NCBI RefSeq assembly: GCF_018224015.1
Contig: NZ_JAGPOT010000041.1
Span: forward strand, 1-64,000
Source of the DNA: Pseudarthrobacter albicanus
Lineage (GTDB): Bacteria > Actinomycetota > Actinomycetes > Actinomycetales > Micrococcaceae
DNA: 64,000 nucleotides
Direction of reading: 5' to 3'
Shown here: positions 41,403 through 50,702 of the stretch, one piece after another
Numbering within the stretch: position 1 is the stretch's first letter
Layout of the letters: every line of letters starts with the position of its first letter
Notes under the pieces: model-generated
What the model was told of the DNA's origin: nothing
The model's database searches: none
Seen by the model: only the letters and a program-made list of their open reading frames with translations
Translations under genes and position numbers: made by a program

Positions 41403-42833
41403 ATGGGACTCAACCCGACAGAGGTACTGGCTTTCCCCAGGATCCAGGCCATCGTCCGTGATAACGGCACCGCAGACGTCGTTGTTGCGGGGAACTCCCG
41501 CACCGTGGCACCGGCAAGGTCCCTGCAGCAGCTCCGCGAGAATGCCCTGGCCCTCGTGGTCGGGGAAGCCCGGACGCTGAACCGGCCCGTCCGGGTGGCC
41601 ATTGATGACCCCGAGGGTCACGGCGAACTCATCGTCAGTCCCGACGGGTCCACGGAGTCCGTGAGCTACACGCCCAAACCGGCCCGCCGCCGGGCCGAGG
41701 CCCCCACGGCCACCGCCGCACCCGTGGCGGCGGCCGTCATCGAGACCGTCCCTGTCGAACCGGCCCAGTCGCAGGCGGCCCCGGCCGACACCACGGCCGA
41801 TCGTGAAGCCACAGCAACGACAGGAACGACGATGACGCCCGCCCCCGCAGCGGCACCGGCAGGGGAGGAAGCCCCGGCCGGGCGGAGCCTGAAGGAAACC
41901 TCGTTCCTGGTCAGCGCCCCGGTGCTGGAACCTGCCACGCAGGGGTGGCGCGGAGCCCTGACGCGGCTGGGTTTCCGGATGGATCCTTCGCCCGGGGAGA
42001 TGGCCGAGCGTGAGGACATCCGCACGGTCAGCCAGCACTGGCCGGGCCCGCGCACCGTCGCGGTGGTGAACCGCAAGGGAGGGGCGAACAAGACCCCCAC
42101 CGTGGTGATGCTCTCGGCCATCCTCGCCCGCTACAGCGGCGCCGCCACCGTCGCGTGGGACAACAACGAATCCCAAGGCACCCTGGGCTGGCGGACCGAG
42201 AAGGGCGCCCACGACAACAGCGTCCTGGACCTGATCGATGCCTCCCGGACCCTGCTCTCCCCGGGCACGAACGCGGCGGAAATCGCCCGGTTCGTCCACC
42301 ACCAGAGCTCCGACAAGTTCGATGTCCTGCGTTCGGATGAAAACGAGGAAGGCGACCACGAAGTCACCGCCGAGGAAGTCGACATCGCCCACCAGGTCCT
42401 CACCCGCTATTACCGCCTCGTGGTCATGGATTCGGGCAACACGGCCCGGGCCGCGAACTGGCGCCGGATGATCGACCACACCGACCAGCTCGTCGTCCCC
42501 GTCACCGCCATTGAGGACCGTGCCGAGGCCGCACGCTTGACCCTGCAGACGCTGGAATCCCGGGGCGGGCACGACGCGGACCTGGCCCGGGGCGCCGTCG
42601 TCATCGTCTCCGAATCCACCGACGCCAGACGCAGCATGAGCGGGGACGCCCTCAAACGCGCCCGCGATGAAGCGCAGCGGATCGCCGACGGCTTCACTCC
42701 CTACGTCCGGGCGGTCGTGCGGATCCCGTACGATCCGGCCCTGGTCAACGGCCCCATCCGTTACGAGGCCCTGCAGCCGGCCACCCGGCGGGCCTGGCTC
42801 GCGGCCGCGGCCGCCGTCGCCACCGGCTTCTAA
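41403..42833 (+). CDS. MinD/ParA-like ATPase of the T4SS with a substituted Walker A
   Basis: A protein of 476 residues. The N-terminal 100 residues are a separate beta-rich domain (MGLNPTEVLAFPRIQAIVRD), followed by an Ala/Pro linker of about 100 residues. Residues 218-470 are a MinD/ParA fold: VVNRKGGANKT (221-231), in which the usual Gly of KGGxGKT is Asn, then DNNESQGTL and VVMDSGN. It is known in actinobacterial conjugation clusters as a membrane-associated ATPase of unknown role. Loss of the P-loop glycine may weaken hydrolysis, with the signature Lys (225) and catalytic Lys (230) kept. Starts at ATG after GAAAAGGAAG. Confidence 0.85.
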   Translation: MGLNPTEVLAFPRIQAIVRDNGTADVVVAGNSRTVAPARSLQQLRENALALVVGEARTLNRPVRVAIDDPEGHGELIVSPDGSTESVSYTPKPARRRAEAPTATAAPVAAAVIETVPVEPAQSQAAPADTTADREATATTGTTMTPAPAAAPAGEEAPAGRSLKETSFLVSAPVLEPATQGWRGALTRLGFRMDPSPGEMAEREDIRTVSQHWPGPRTVAVVNRKGGANKTPTVVMLSAILARYSGAATVAWDNNESQGTLGWRTEKGAHDNSVLDLIDASRTLLSPGTNAAEIARFVHHQSSDKFDVLRSDENEEGDHEVTAEEVDIAHQVLTRYYRLVVMDSGNTARAANWRRMIDHTDQLVVPVTAIEDRAEAARLTLQTLESRGGHDADLARGAVVIVSESTDARRSMSGDALKRARDEAQRIADGFTPYVRAVVRIPYDPALVNGPIRYEALQPATRRAWLAAAAAVATGF

Positions 42834-42868
42834 CCACGCCAGACACCAACGTCCGAAAGGAGGAAAAC

Positions 42869-43462
42869 GTGAACCAGTCCCCGAACCCGTGGATCACTGC
42901 ACCGGCCACCGGCACCGGACCCGACGACGTCCCCGTGGATCTCCAGCTGCCGCCCGAACCGAGGATCACCGCACCGTTGCTGGGAATGGTCGAACCGGAC
43001 GCGGCAGACCGTCTCGGCAGCCGCACCATGACCGGCACCGCCACGCTGTGGGTCACCGGCGCTCACGGGGGAGCGGGCGAGAGCCGCCTGGCCGGAATCC
43101 TGGACGGGGCACGCGCCACCGACCACGCCTGGCCCGTCCCCGACGACGCCTCCGGCAAACCCGCCGTACTGCTGGTGTGCCGATCGGACCTGCGGGGCCT
43201 GACAGCCGCCCGGGGAGCCCTGATTCAGTGGGCCTCCGGCGTAGCCCCGGCCGTTGACCTGCTCGGCCTCGCGGTCCTGGCCGACGCCCCCGGCAAACTC
43301 CCCAAGTCTTTGCGGGACTTCGCCGCCTTGGTCGGCGGGGGAGCACCCCGGCTGTGGATGCTCCCGTGGGTCGAATCCTGGCGGCTCGGCGACACCACCG
43401 CCGGGCCGCCGGGACGGGACTACCAGCGCTTCGTCATCGACATCGCGGCCCTCACCACCTGA
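42869..43462 (+). CDS. DUF6668-like protein
   Basis: A protein of 197 residues (MNQSPNPWITAPATG). Contains TLWVTGAHGGAGESRLAG, a P-loop-like glycine-rich turn that lacks the lysine, followed by LLVCRSDLRGLTAARGAL and a WMLPWVESWRLGD end. DUF6668 proteins occur in actinobacterial conjugation clusters between the MinD-like ATPase and the pilin-like gene. It is predicted to be a nucleotide-binding-derived scaffold; activity is not known. Ribosome site AAAGGAGG. Confidence 0.72.
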   Translation: MNQSPNPWITAPATGTGPDDVPVDLQLPPEPRITAPLLGMVEPDAADRLGSRTMTGTATLWVTGAHGGAGESRLAGILDGARATDHAWPVPDDASGKPAVLLVCRSDLRGLTAARGALIQWASGVAPAVDLLGLAVLADAPGKLPKSLRDFAALVGGGAPRLWMLPWVESWRLGDTTAGPPGRDYQRFVIDIAALTT

Positions 43463-43505
43463 CCACCAGCCCCACAACAAGCTTTATCTACCGAAAGGTC
43501 TCATC

Positions 43506-43778
43506 ATGCAGAACATCCTCGCCCGGCTTCCGCTGAGCGTCATCCCGAACCCGACCCCCGTCGTCCCGGAACAGGCCAAGGGCCTGCTGACCGTCCTGAA
43601 CTGGGCCTCCGGCATCGGCCTGGTCCTGGGCGTGTTGGGCGTGATCATCGTCGGCATCGGCATGGTCATCCAGCTGCGCCGCGGCGAAGGCGGCGAGTCC
43701 ATCGGCAAGCTCGGCTGGGTCCTGGCCGGCTGCATCATCATCACCGGCGCCTCCGGCATCGTCCGCGCCTTCGTCTAA
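43506..43778 (+). CDS. Small two-helix membrane protein, pilin-like (VirB2 position)
   Basis: A protein of 90 residues (MQNILARLPLSVIPNPTPVV) with two hydrophobic helices (ASGIGLVLGVLGVIIVGIGM and LGWVLAGCIIITGASGIVRA) joined by a charged loop (QLRRGEGGESIG). Size and layout match VirB2/TrbC-like pilins of actinobacterial T4SS, although no cleavage site is clear. AAAGG ribosome site. Confidence 0.75.
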   Translation: MQNILARLPLSVIPNPTPVVPEQAKGLLTVLNWASGIGLVLGVLGVIIVGIGMVIQLRRGEGGESIGKLGWVLAGCIIITGASGIVRAFV

Positions 43779-43801
43779 CCCGACTACCGGAGAGGTTCAT
43801 C

Positions 43802-44557
43802 ATGAGCGAATCCACCCACAGCGATACCGAACGCAGCCCGTTCACCAAGCCCGGATTCATCATCTCGGCCGCCCTCGTCATCGCACTCCTTGCCGCCGTC
43901 GTCGTAATCTTCTTCCTTCCGAAGACAGACGGCACCGCCCAGCCGGGCCCCGTCCCCTCCCACGGCAGCGCCTCCGCGGCCCCCACCACGTCAGCCGACG
44001 CCGCAGGGAAAAGCGTCTGCGGCCTCCCCTCCACGCCGGACACAGCGCTCGGGTCAGCTCCGAAGTCGACGTGGACGCTGATCGGCAAAATGGCCGCACC
44101 CACCGATCCCAAGACCTTCGGGCCGGGGGTCACCGACGGGGACGGGTTCCGGTCCTGCTTCGCACACTCGCCAACAGGTGCCCTCTACGCGGCTGCCAAC
44201 ATCGTTGCCCTTGGCTCCGCCAAGTCACAACCGCTCAACGCAAAATTGACGGACCGGCTGCTCGTACATGGACCGGGCCGGGACATTGCGATGAAGGACG
44301 CGGCGACCATGGCTCCCTCCACGGGAGCCGATACCACTGTCCAAATCCGCGGCTTCGTGGTCAAGTCCTACATCTCGGCCGAAGCCGACGTGGATTTGGC
44401 GTTCGAAACCAAGAACGGGGCACTGGTGCACACTGTGCTTCCGCTCCGGTGGATTGACGGGGACTGGAAGGCAAAGGTTTCCGATGACGGGCAGCTGATT
44501 AATGACATCACCCAGCTCAGTGACTTGAGCGCCTTCATCGCGTGGTCAGGGGTCTGA
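43802..44557 (+). CDS. Single-pass membrane protein, VirB8/TcpC position
   Basis: A protein of 251 residues with one N-terminal transmembrane helix (PGFIISAALVIALLAAVVVI), then a Pro/Ser/Ala linker and an extracytoplasmic domain from about 75 to 250. The domain has the alpha-beta pattern of VirB8/TcpC (FGPGVTDGDGFRSCFAHSPT, LVHTVLPLRWIDGDWKAK). NTF2-like folds end in the same kind of DGDWKAKVSDDG strand. This would be the bridging subunit of the T4SS channel. Confidence 0.75.
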   Translation: MSESTHSDTERSPFTKPGFIISAALVIALLAAVVVIFFLPKTDGTAQPGPVPSHGSASAAPTTSADAAGKSVCGLPSTPDTALGSAPKSTWTLIGKMAAPTDPKTFGPGVTDGDGFRSCFAHSPTGALYAAANIVALGSAKSQPLNAKLTDRLLVHGPGRDIAMKDAATMAPSTGADTTVQIRGFVVKSYISAEADVDLAFETKNGALVHTVLPLRWIDGDWKAKVSDDGQLINDITQLSDLSAFIAWSGV

Positions 44558-44558
44558 C

Positions 44559-45866
44559 ATGCCCGAGTGCAACATCGTCGACGTGGGGTGCCACACCGGA
44601 AACGCTCTTTCCGGGGTGGTCAATGACGCCATCACGAACCTGTCGAAATCCATCATGGAGGGCATGAGCCAGATGGTGACCACGTTGTCCACGTTCTGGG
44701 TGAGCATGCCGACAGCGAACCTTGCTACCCGAGACGGGATGACGCCCAGTCCTGTCGTGGGCTTCGTTAATTCCGAGCTCGGTTACTGGACGCTGGCGCT
44801 GGCGGTGCTGTCCGTCATTCTCGGCGGGACGCGGATGATCTGGGAGCAGCGCGGGGCGCCGTTGAAGGACCTGCTCCGGTCCCTGCTGACTTTGACGCTG
44901 GTGTCGGGTCTGGGGCTGGCGGTGATTTCCATTCTGGTGATCGCGGCCGATGCGTTCTCCGCCTCGATCATTGACCGCGCCACGGACGGGAAGGGCTTCG
45001 CGGCAGCGATGGGCATCCTGGTGATGACGAACCAGACCGGAGTGGGGGTGTTCATCCTGATCATCCTGGGTCTGGTGGGCTTGCTTGCCTCGCTGGTGCA
45101 GATCGTCCTCATGATCGTCCGCGGCGGGATGCTGGTGATCCTGGCCGGCATCCTGCCGACCACGGCGGCGTTCACCAACACGGAGATGGGACGGCAGTGG
45201 TTCCAGAAAGCCGTCGGTTGGACCATCGCGTTCATCCTCTACAAGCCCGCCGCGGCCGTCGTCTACGCCGTGGCATTCAAACTCATGGACTCCACCGGCG
45301 GCGGCAACGTGCTGTTGGGATCCATCACGGGTTTCGCGCTGATGCTCGTGGCGCTGCTCGCGCTTCCGGCGCTGATGCGCTTCGTCACCCCGATGGTCGG
45401 GGCTGTCGCTTCCGGCTCCGGCGGGGGAGCAGGGGCGATGGTGGGGGCGATGGCCACCGGTGCGGTCTCGCTGGGCCGTTCGGGGAGCGGGCGCGGCAAC
45501 GCATCCCCCACCCCGGCCAGCCAGCCCGGCCAGGCCGGCGCGGCCGCCCAGGGCAGCAAGGGCGCCGGCGAGAACAGCGGCGGCAACGCCAAACCCTCCC
45601 CGGCCTCGACAGGACCATCCGGGCCGGGGGGAGCGCCGGGCAAGGGCACCACCGGAAGCGCCGGCACGGCAGCATCAGCCGGGGCCGGTGCGGGCACCGC
45701 CGGGGCGGGGGCAGCGTCGGGTGCGGCGAAAGCCGCTGGCCCGGCCGGGCTCGTCGTCGCCGCAGGAGCACAGGCAGCATCACGGGTCTCCCGGGCCGCA
45801 CAACAGACCGCGCAGGATTCAACCGGGCACGATTCACCCCAGGAGGGCCCCAGTGGCAGCAATTAA
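44559..45866 (+). CDS. VirB6/TrbL-like polytopic membrane protein
   Basis: A protein of 435 residues with about six transmembrane helices in residues 60-285 (e.g. YWTLALAVLSVILGGTRMIW, GVGVFILIILGLVGLLASLV). A long Gly/Ala/Pro/Ser-rich cytoplasmic or extracellular tail follows, from about 295 to 435. This is the TrbL/VirB6 role, the inner-membrane pore of the secretion channel. A start one base after the stop of the previous gene and 14-base overlap with the next confirm the operon. The tail is low complexity, so many false frames arise on the opposite strand. Confidence 0.87.
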   Translation: MPECNIVDVGCHTGNALSGVVNDAITNLSKSIMEGMSQMVTTLSTFWVSMPTANLATRDGMTPSPVVGFVNSELGYWTLALAVLSVILGGTRMIWEQRGAPLKDLLRSLLTLTLVSGLGLAVISILVIAADAFSASIIDRATDGKGFAAAMGILVMTNQTGVGVFILIILGLVGLLASLVQIVLMIVRGGMLVILAGILPTTAAFTNTEMGRQWFQKAVGWTIAFILYKPAAAVVYAVAFKLMDSTGGGNVLLGSITGFALMLVALLALPALMRFVTPMVGAVASGSGGGAGAMVGAMATGAVSLGRSGSGRGNASPTPASQPGQAGAAAQGSKGAGENSGGNAKPSPASTGPSGPGGAPGKGTTGSAGTAASAGAGAGTAGAGAASGAAKAAGPAGLVVAAGAQAASRVSRAAQQTAQDSTGHDSPQEGPSGSN

Positions 45867-47361
45867 TACCGAGTATAAGGAACCGTCCTACGGCAACTGG
45901 CGCGTCCCGCGTTCTGCCGGTCTGGGCAGCCTGGGCGCGATCGGCACCGGCATCACCATGACCGGCCTGCTGGCCGGCATCATCACCTTCGCCATCGCAG
46001 GGCTGCTGCCCGGCCTCACGGTCCTGGCCGTCGCCGGACTGCTCGTACTGCTGCTGACGGTGAAGGACAAGCACGGCCAGTCCGTGGTCGACCGCTTCGC
46101 CACCCGCACAAACTTCCGGCTCGCCCGCTCCGCAGGCACCAACCTCTATCGCTCCGGCCCGCTCGGAGTGACGCAGCGGGGGATGTACCAGCTGCCCGGC
46201 CTGGCGGCGAAGTCCCGGCTGTATGAGTTCAATGACTCCTACAACCGCCCCTTTGCCATGCTCCACGTCCCCACCACGAACCACTTCACCGTGGTCTTCT
46301 CCACCGAACCTGACGGCGCCTCCCTGGTAGACCCGGAACAGGTCGATGCGTGGGTGGCGAACTGGGGCGGTTGGATCGCCGGCCTGGGAGATGAAGCAGG
46401 GCTGGAGGCCGCGGCGGTGACGGTGGAGACCGCGCCGGACTCCGGTTACCGGCTGCGCAACGAAGTGGAAATGAACATCCACCCCGACGCACCCGAGGCC
46501 GCGAAGGCGATCCTGCGTGAGGTCGTCCGGACCTATCCGGAAGGCTCGGCCACGGTCCGGGCCTGGGTGTCTTTGACCTTCACTGCCTCCCTGCGGTCCG
46601 GGTCCCGGAAGCGCGAGCCGGAGGACGTCGCCCGCGACGTCGCCTCCCGGCTCCCGGGCCTGGGGGCCCGGCTGCAGTCCACCGGCGCCGGTATTGCCCG
46701 TCCCATGTCGGCGCAGGAACTCTGTGAAGCCGTCCGGATCGCCTACGACCCGCCGGCCGCCCTGATCATTGATGAGGCCCGCGCCGCCGGCACACCCGTG
46801 GCCCTGACCTGGGGCGAGGCCGGCCCCACCGCGGCCCAGGCCGGCTGGGAGACCTACCGCCACGACAGCGCGTTCTCCGTCTCCTGGACCATGACCGGTG
46901 CCCCGCGCGGGTCGGTGAACTCCTCGGTCCTGTCGAGGCTGCTGGCCCCGCACGGGGACATTGACCGCAAGCGCGTGTCGCTGCTGTACCGTCCGATGGA
47001 TTCGGCCCGGGCCGCCGCCGTGGTCGAACGGGACCAGAACAACGCCAACGTCCGCATCAGCTCCGGGAACCGGCCCTCCGCCCGGGCCCTGGTCGATGCC
47101 CGCTCCGCCGCCCAGACAGCCGCCGAAGAAGCCCAGGGCGCCGGGCTGGTGAACTTCGGCCTCGTCGTCACCGCCACCGTCACCGACGCCGCCCGGCTCC
47201 CTGACGCGGTCGCCGCCGTCGAACAAACCTCCGGCACCGCCCGGGTCCTGCTGCGCCGCGCCTACGGCTCCCAGGACACCGCCTTCGCAGCGTCCCTGCC
47301 CCTGGGCCTGGTGCTGCCCAGGCACATCCTGCTGCCCACCGAGATCAGGGAGGCCCTCTAA
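45853..47361 (+). CDS. SCO6880 family protein (PrgI/VirB3-like plus VirB4 N-terminal part)
   Basis: A protein of 502 residues starting at GTG with AGGAGG twelve bases upstream, overlapping the TrbL-like gene. Two transmembrane helices occur at 25-75 (GLLAGIITFAIAGLLPGLTV, LAVAGLLVLLLTV), the PrgI/VirB3 position. A soluble region follows that resembles the N-terminal domain of VirB4 (RLYEFNDSYNRPFAMLHVPT, a conserved part of SCO6880 proteins). In this family the VirB4 ATPase is split into this protein and the next gene, encoded directly after. It acts at the membrane with the ATPase as the energy module. Confidence 0.9.
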   Translation: MAAINTEYKEPSYGNWRVPRSAGLGSLGAIGTGITMTGLLAGIITFAIAGLLPGLTVLAVAGLLVLLLTVKDKHGQSVVDRFATRTNFRLARSAGTNLYRSGPLGVTQRGMYQLPGLAAKSRLYEFNDSYNRPFAMLHVPTTNHFTVVFSTEPDGASLVDPEQVDAWVANWGGWIAGLGDEAGLEAAAVTVETAPDSGYRLRNEVEMNIHPDAPEAAKAILREVVRTYPEGSATVRAWVSLTFTASLRSGSRKREPEDVARDVASRLPGLGARLQSTGAGIARPMSAQELCEAVRIAYDPPAALIIDEARAAGTPVALTWGEAGPTAAQAGWETYRHDSAFSVSWTMTGAPRGSVNSSVLSRLLAPHGDIDRKRVSLLYRPMDSARAAAVVERDQNNANVRISSGNRPSARALVDARSAAQTAAEEAQGAGLVNFGLVVTATVTDAARLPDAVAAVEQTSGTARVLLRRAYGSQDTAFAASLPLGLVLPRHILLPTEIREAL

Positions 47362-48936
47362 ATGGCACCCATGTTGTTCTTCCCCACCAGGAAATCGAAG
47401 GTGACAGCTCCGGCGAAGGCCCAGGCCGCTCCGGCTGCGCGTGAGCGCGGGCCGGGTCCGCGCGGCTGGGGCGGGCGCGGGGGAGGGGCCGCGGCCCTGG
47501 TCCCGTCCGTGCGCGAATACCGGGGCACCACGGTGCAGGTCTGCGGCCTGTGGCCGTTCAGCTCGGGCACGTCCTCGCCCATGATCGGTGTCCCGCTGGG
47601 ACGGCACGAGGAAACCCAGGCCACGGTCTGCTGTGACCCGATCAGCTGGTTCCAGCGGGCCCGCCTGATCTCCAACCCGTCCGCGTTCATCCTCGGCAAA
47701 CCGGGACTGGGAAAGTCCACGCTCGTGCGCCGCATGATGCTGGGCCTCTCCGGGCAGGGCGTGCACCCGCTGGTCCTGGGGGATTTGAAGGGCGAGCATG
47801 TGGACGCCGTAGCCGCGCTCGGCGGGCAGGTCATCGAGCTGGGCCGGGGACGGGGATACCTGAACATCCTGGACCCCGGCCAGGCCGTGGAGGCCGCCGG
47901 GCTCCTGGAGGAACAGGGCCACCACGACGCAGCCGTGCGGGTCCGGGCGGACGCCCACGGCCGCCGCCTGACCATGGTCGTCTCCCTGATCACGATCAGC
48001 CGTAATTCGCCTCCTACGGATCAGGAGCAGACCATCCTGGACCGGGCCCTGCGGGTGCTGGATGAGACCTTCGACGGTGTTCCGGTCCTGAAGGACCTGC
48101 TGGACGTCATCACAGCCGCCCCGGCTGAGCTGCGCCAGGTCGCCCTGGACCGCGGAGACAAGTCTGTCTACCTGAAGGAGACCCGGGCGCTGGAGGCCAC
48201 CCTGCTGGGACTCACCGGGGGCGGGAAGCTGGGCGAAATCTTCTCCCGGCAGACCACGAACCCGATGAGGCGGGACCGGGCGGTCGTCTTCGATGTCTCC
48301 AGCATCGACGAGACCGAAACCGATCTGCAGGCAGCGGTGCTGCTGGCCTGCTGGTCCTACGGCTTCGGCACCGTCAACGTCGCGAACGCCCTCGCGGACG
48401 CCGGGCTGGAGTCGCGCCGGAACTACTTCGTGGTCCTGGATGAGCTGTGGCGGGCACTGCGGGCCGGCAAGGGCATGGTGGACCGGGTCGACGCCCTGAC
48501 CCGCCTCAACCGCTCCGTCGGCGTCGGGCAGGTCATGATCTCGCACACCATGTCGGACCTGTTGGCCCTCCCTGCCGAGGAGGACAGGATGAAGGCCCGG
48601 GGCTTCGTGGAACGCTCCGGCATGGTCATCTGCGGCGGCCTCCCGGCTTCGGAGATGCCGCTGCTGACCGCAGCGATCCCGCTGTCCCGTCAGGAGCAGC
48701 AAAAACTCATCTCCTGGCAGGACCCGCCCGCGTGGGACTCCCGCGGCGGCGACGTCGAACCCCCCGGACGCGGGAAGTTCCTGATCAAGGTCGGCGGCCG
48801 CCCCGGCATCCCCGTAAAGATCGGCCTGACCTCCATCGAAGCCTCTTTGAACGATACAAATATGCGTTGGAATGCACTGGCTGAAACGCTCCTGGAGCCG
48901 GGAACGTCCGGACTGGCCGGGGACGGTGCACTGTGA
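47362..48936 (+). CDS. VirB4/TraC-like T4SS ATPase
   Basis: A protein of 524 residues that starts right after the stop of SCO6880 (TAAATG). Walker A is GKPGLGKST (112-120) and Walker B is YFVVLDELW (355-363), preceded by SRQTTNPMRRDRAVVFDVSS. Together with SCO6880 it makes up a split VirB4: that protein supplies the membrane and N-terminal part and this one the motor. It powers channel assembly and transfer. The last residues (EASLNDTNMRWNALAETLLE) and the GTG overlap with the coupling-protein gene follow. Confidence 0.92.
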   Translation: MAPMLFFPTRKSKVTAPAKAQAAPAARERGPGPRGWGGRGGGAAALVPSVREYRGTTVQVCGLWPFSSGTSSPMIGVPLGRHEETQATVCCDPISWFQRARLISNPSAFILGKPGLGKSTLVRRMMLGLSGQGVHPLVLGDLKGEHVDAVAALGGQVIELGRGRGYLNILDPGQAVEAAGLLEEQGHHDAAVRVRADAHGRRLTMVVSLITISRNSPPTDQEQTILDRALRVLDETFDGVPVLKDLLDVITAAPAELRQVALDRGDKSVYLKETRALEATLLGLTGGGKLGEIFSRQTTNPMRRDRAVVFDVSSIDETETDLQAAVLLACWSYGFGTVNVANALADAGLESRRNYFVVLDELWRALRAGKGMVDRVDALTRLNRSVGVGQVMISHTMSDLLALPAEEDRMKARGFVERSGMVICGGLPASEMPLLTAAIPLSRQEQQKLISWQDPPAWDSRGGDVEPPGRGKFLIKVGGRPGIPVKIGLTSIEASLNDTNMRWNALAETLLEPGTSGLAGDGAL

Positions 48937-50702
48937 GCGCCCCGAACCGCAAGGGAACGGGCCTGGGTGACGGGCTGGGGATCTGGCTCGCCATCGGTGC
49001 CGTCGTGATCTTTGGCGGCGGGAGCTGGGTCGCCGCGCACGTCGGGTCGTGGCTGGCCGGCATCGCCGCGCCGCCGGCTCACCCGATTGACCTGGTCGCC
49101 GGGCTGGCGAAGGGCCGGGTGCCCTGGCCGGTCCAGTCCACCGTTGTGGCATGTGTGCTGTCCGGTGTGTTGGTCGCGCTGACGGTGACCGTGGTGGTGG
49201 TCTGCTCCCGCAGTGCGCACAGGCGCACGCGCGTGGATAAGGCCGCCGTGCACATGGGCCGCGGCAAGGACCTGGACCACCTGGGCACCAAAGGGGCCAC
49301 CGCCACCGCTGTGCGCCTCGGAGTGGAAAACTCCACGGGCGTGCGGCTTGGCCGCAGTGTCGCCGGGAAACGTCCCCTGTGGGCGTCCTGGGAGGACATG
49401 CTGATCCTCATCGCCGGGCCCCGGACCATGAAAACCACCTCCTACGCGGTCCCGGCGATCCTGGACGCACCCGGCGCGGTGATCGCCACCTCGAACAAGC
49501 GCGACATCGTGGACGTGACCCGCCCGATCCGTTCCGAGGCCGGCGAGGTGTGGGTCTTTGACCCGCAGGCCGTCGCGGAAGAGGCGCCCACCTGGTGGTG
49601 GAACCCACTGTCCTACGTGAAGAACGAAGCGACCGCCGGGAACCTGGCCCAGCACTTCGCCAACGGCTCCCGCGAACCCGGGACAAAGCCCGATGCCTAC
49701 TTCGATCCGGCAGGGCAGAACCTGCTCAAAGCCTTCCTGCTCGCCGCCTCCCTTGACTCGGCCCCGGTCACGCAGGTCTACACCTGGCTGACGCGCCCGC
49801 ACGACGAAGCCCCTGCCGAACTTCTGCGGGCTGCCGGCTATGACCTGCTCTCGGACATGGTGATGGGCCACATCCGGGAACCGGAGAAGCAACGTGCCGG
49901 CGTCTACGGCACCGCCCGGCAGATGGTCTCCTGCCTGACCGACCGGGACGTCAGCCAATGGGTCACCCCCATCCGCGGCACCACGGTGGCCACCGATCCC
50001 CGGCCGCAGTTTGTTCCGGAAGAGTTCGTGCGCGGCAAGGGCACGCTCTACAGCCTCTCCCGCGAAGGCGTGGGAACCGCCGGGCCCCTGGTGACTGCCC
50101 TGACGGTCGCCGTCGTGGAAGCGGCGGAAAAGTACGCCACATCCCAGCCCGGCGGCCGGCTCGCCATCCCGCTGCTGGGCATCCTGGATGAGGCGGCGAA
50201 CGTGTGCCGGTGGAAGGCGCTGCCGGACCAGTACAGTCACTACGGCTCCCGCGGGATCATCCTCATGACCATCCTGCAGTCCTGGTCCCAGGGCGTGGAA
50301 GTCTGGTCCCTGGAAGGCATGCGGAAGCTCTGGTCCGCGTCGAACGTGAAAATCTACGGCGGCGGCGTCTCCGAAGTCGGCTACCTCGATGAACTCTCCC
50401 GGCTGATCGGGCAGTACAGCTACATCAACGTCTCCCGCAGCCACAGCAAACACGGATCCTCCTCCTCCCGGCAGGAGAGCAAGGACGAGATCCTGTCCGT
50501 CGCCGACCTGACCGCGCTGCCCCGGTTCCGGGCCATCCTGCTCGCCTCCGGGGCACCGGCCACCATGATCGAAACCATCCCGTGGATGAACGGACCCCAC
50601 GCCCAAAAGGTCAAAGACTCCCTCACCACCATGGTGAAAGTAGATCGCGAGCCCGTGGCTGTTGCGGCGCCCAACCCCTGGACAGACGGTGACAAGGCAT
50701 GA
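48933..50702 (+). CDS. VirD4/TraG-type coupling protein
   Basis: A protein of 589 residues starting at GTG inside the previous stop. Two N-terminal transmembrane helices (WLAIGAVVIFGGGSWVAA, VVACVLSGVLVALTVTVVVV). Walker A GPRTMKTT (162-169) has the lysine and threonine but not the typical central Gly. Walker B LLGILDEAANV (414-424). C-terminal TraG/TraD signature YSHYGSRGIILMTILQSWSQ. It brings relaxase-bound DNA to the channel. Since no relaxase is visible in this window, it must lie outside or be provided in trans. Confidence 0.92.
   Translation: MSAPNRKGTGLGDGLGIWLAIGAVVIFGGGSWVAAHVGSWLAGIAAPPAHPIDLVAGLAKGRVPWPVQSTVVACVLSGVLVALTVTVVVVCSRSAHRRTRVDKAAVHMGRGKDLDHLGTKGATATAVRLGVENSTGVRLGRSVAGKRPLWASWEDMLILIAGPRTMKTTSYAVPAILDAPGAVIATSNKRDIVDVTRPIRSEAGEVWVFDPQAVAEEAPTWWWNPLSYVKNEATAGNLAQHFANGSREPGTKPDAYFDPAGQNLLKAFLLAASLDSAPVTQVYTWLTRPHDEAPAELLRAAGYDLLSDMVMGHIREPEKQRAGVYGTARQMVSCLTDRDVSQWVTPIRGTTVATDPRPQFVPEEFVRGKGTLYSLSREGVGTAGPLVTALTVAVVEAAEKYATSQPGGRLAIPLLGILDEAANVCRWKALPDQYSHYGSRGIILMTILQSWSQGVEVWSLEGMRKLWSASNVKIYGGGVSEVGYLDELSRLIGQYSYINVSRSHSKHGSSSSRQESKDEILSVADLTALPRFRAILLASGAPATMIETIPWMNGPHAQKVKDSLTTMVKVDREPVAVAAPNPWTDGDKA

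Noticed and set aside
45385-49152. Open reading frame of 1255 codons on the minus strand
   Set aside because: It lies antisense to well-supported T4SS genes and its translation is rich in Gly, Arg, Pro and His, as expected from the reverse complement of high-GC codons.
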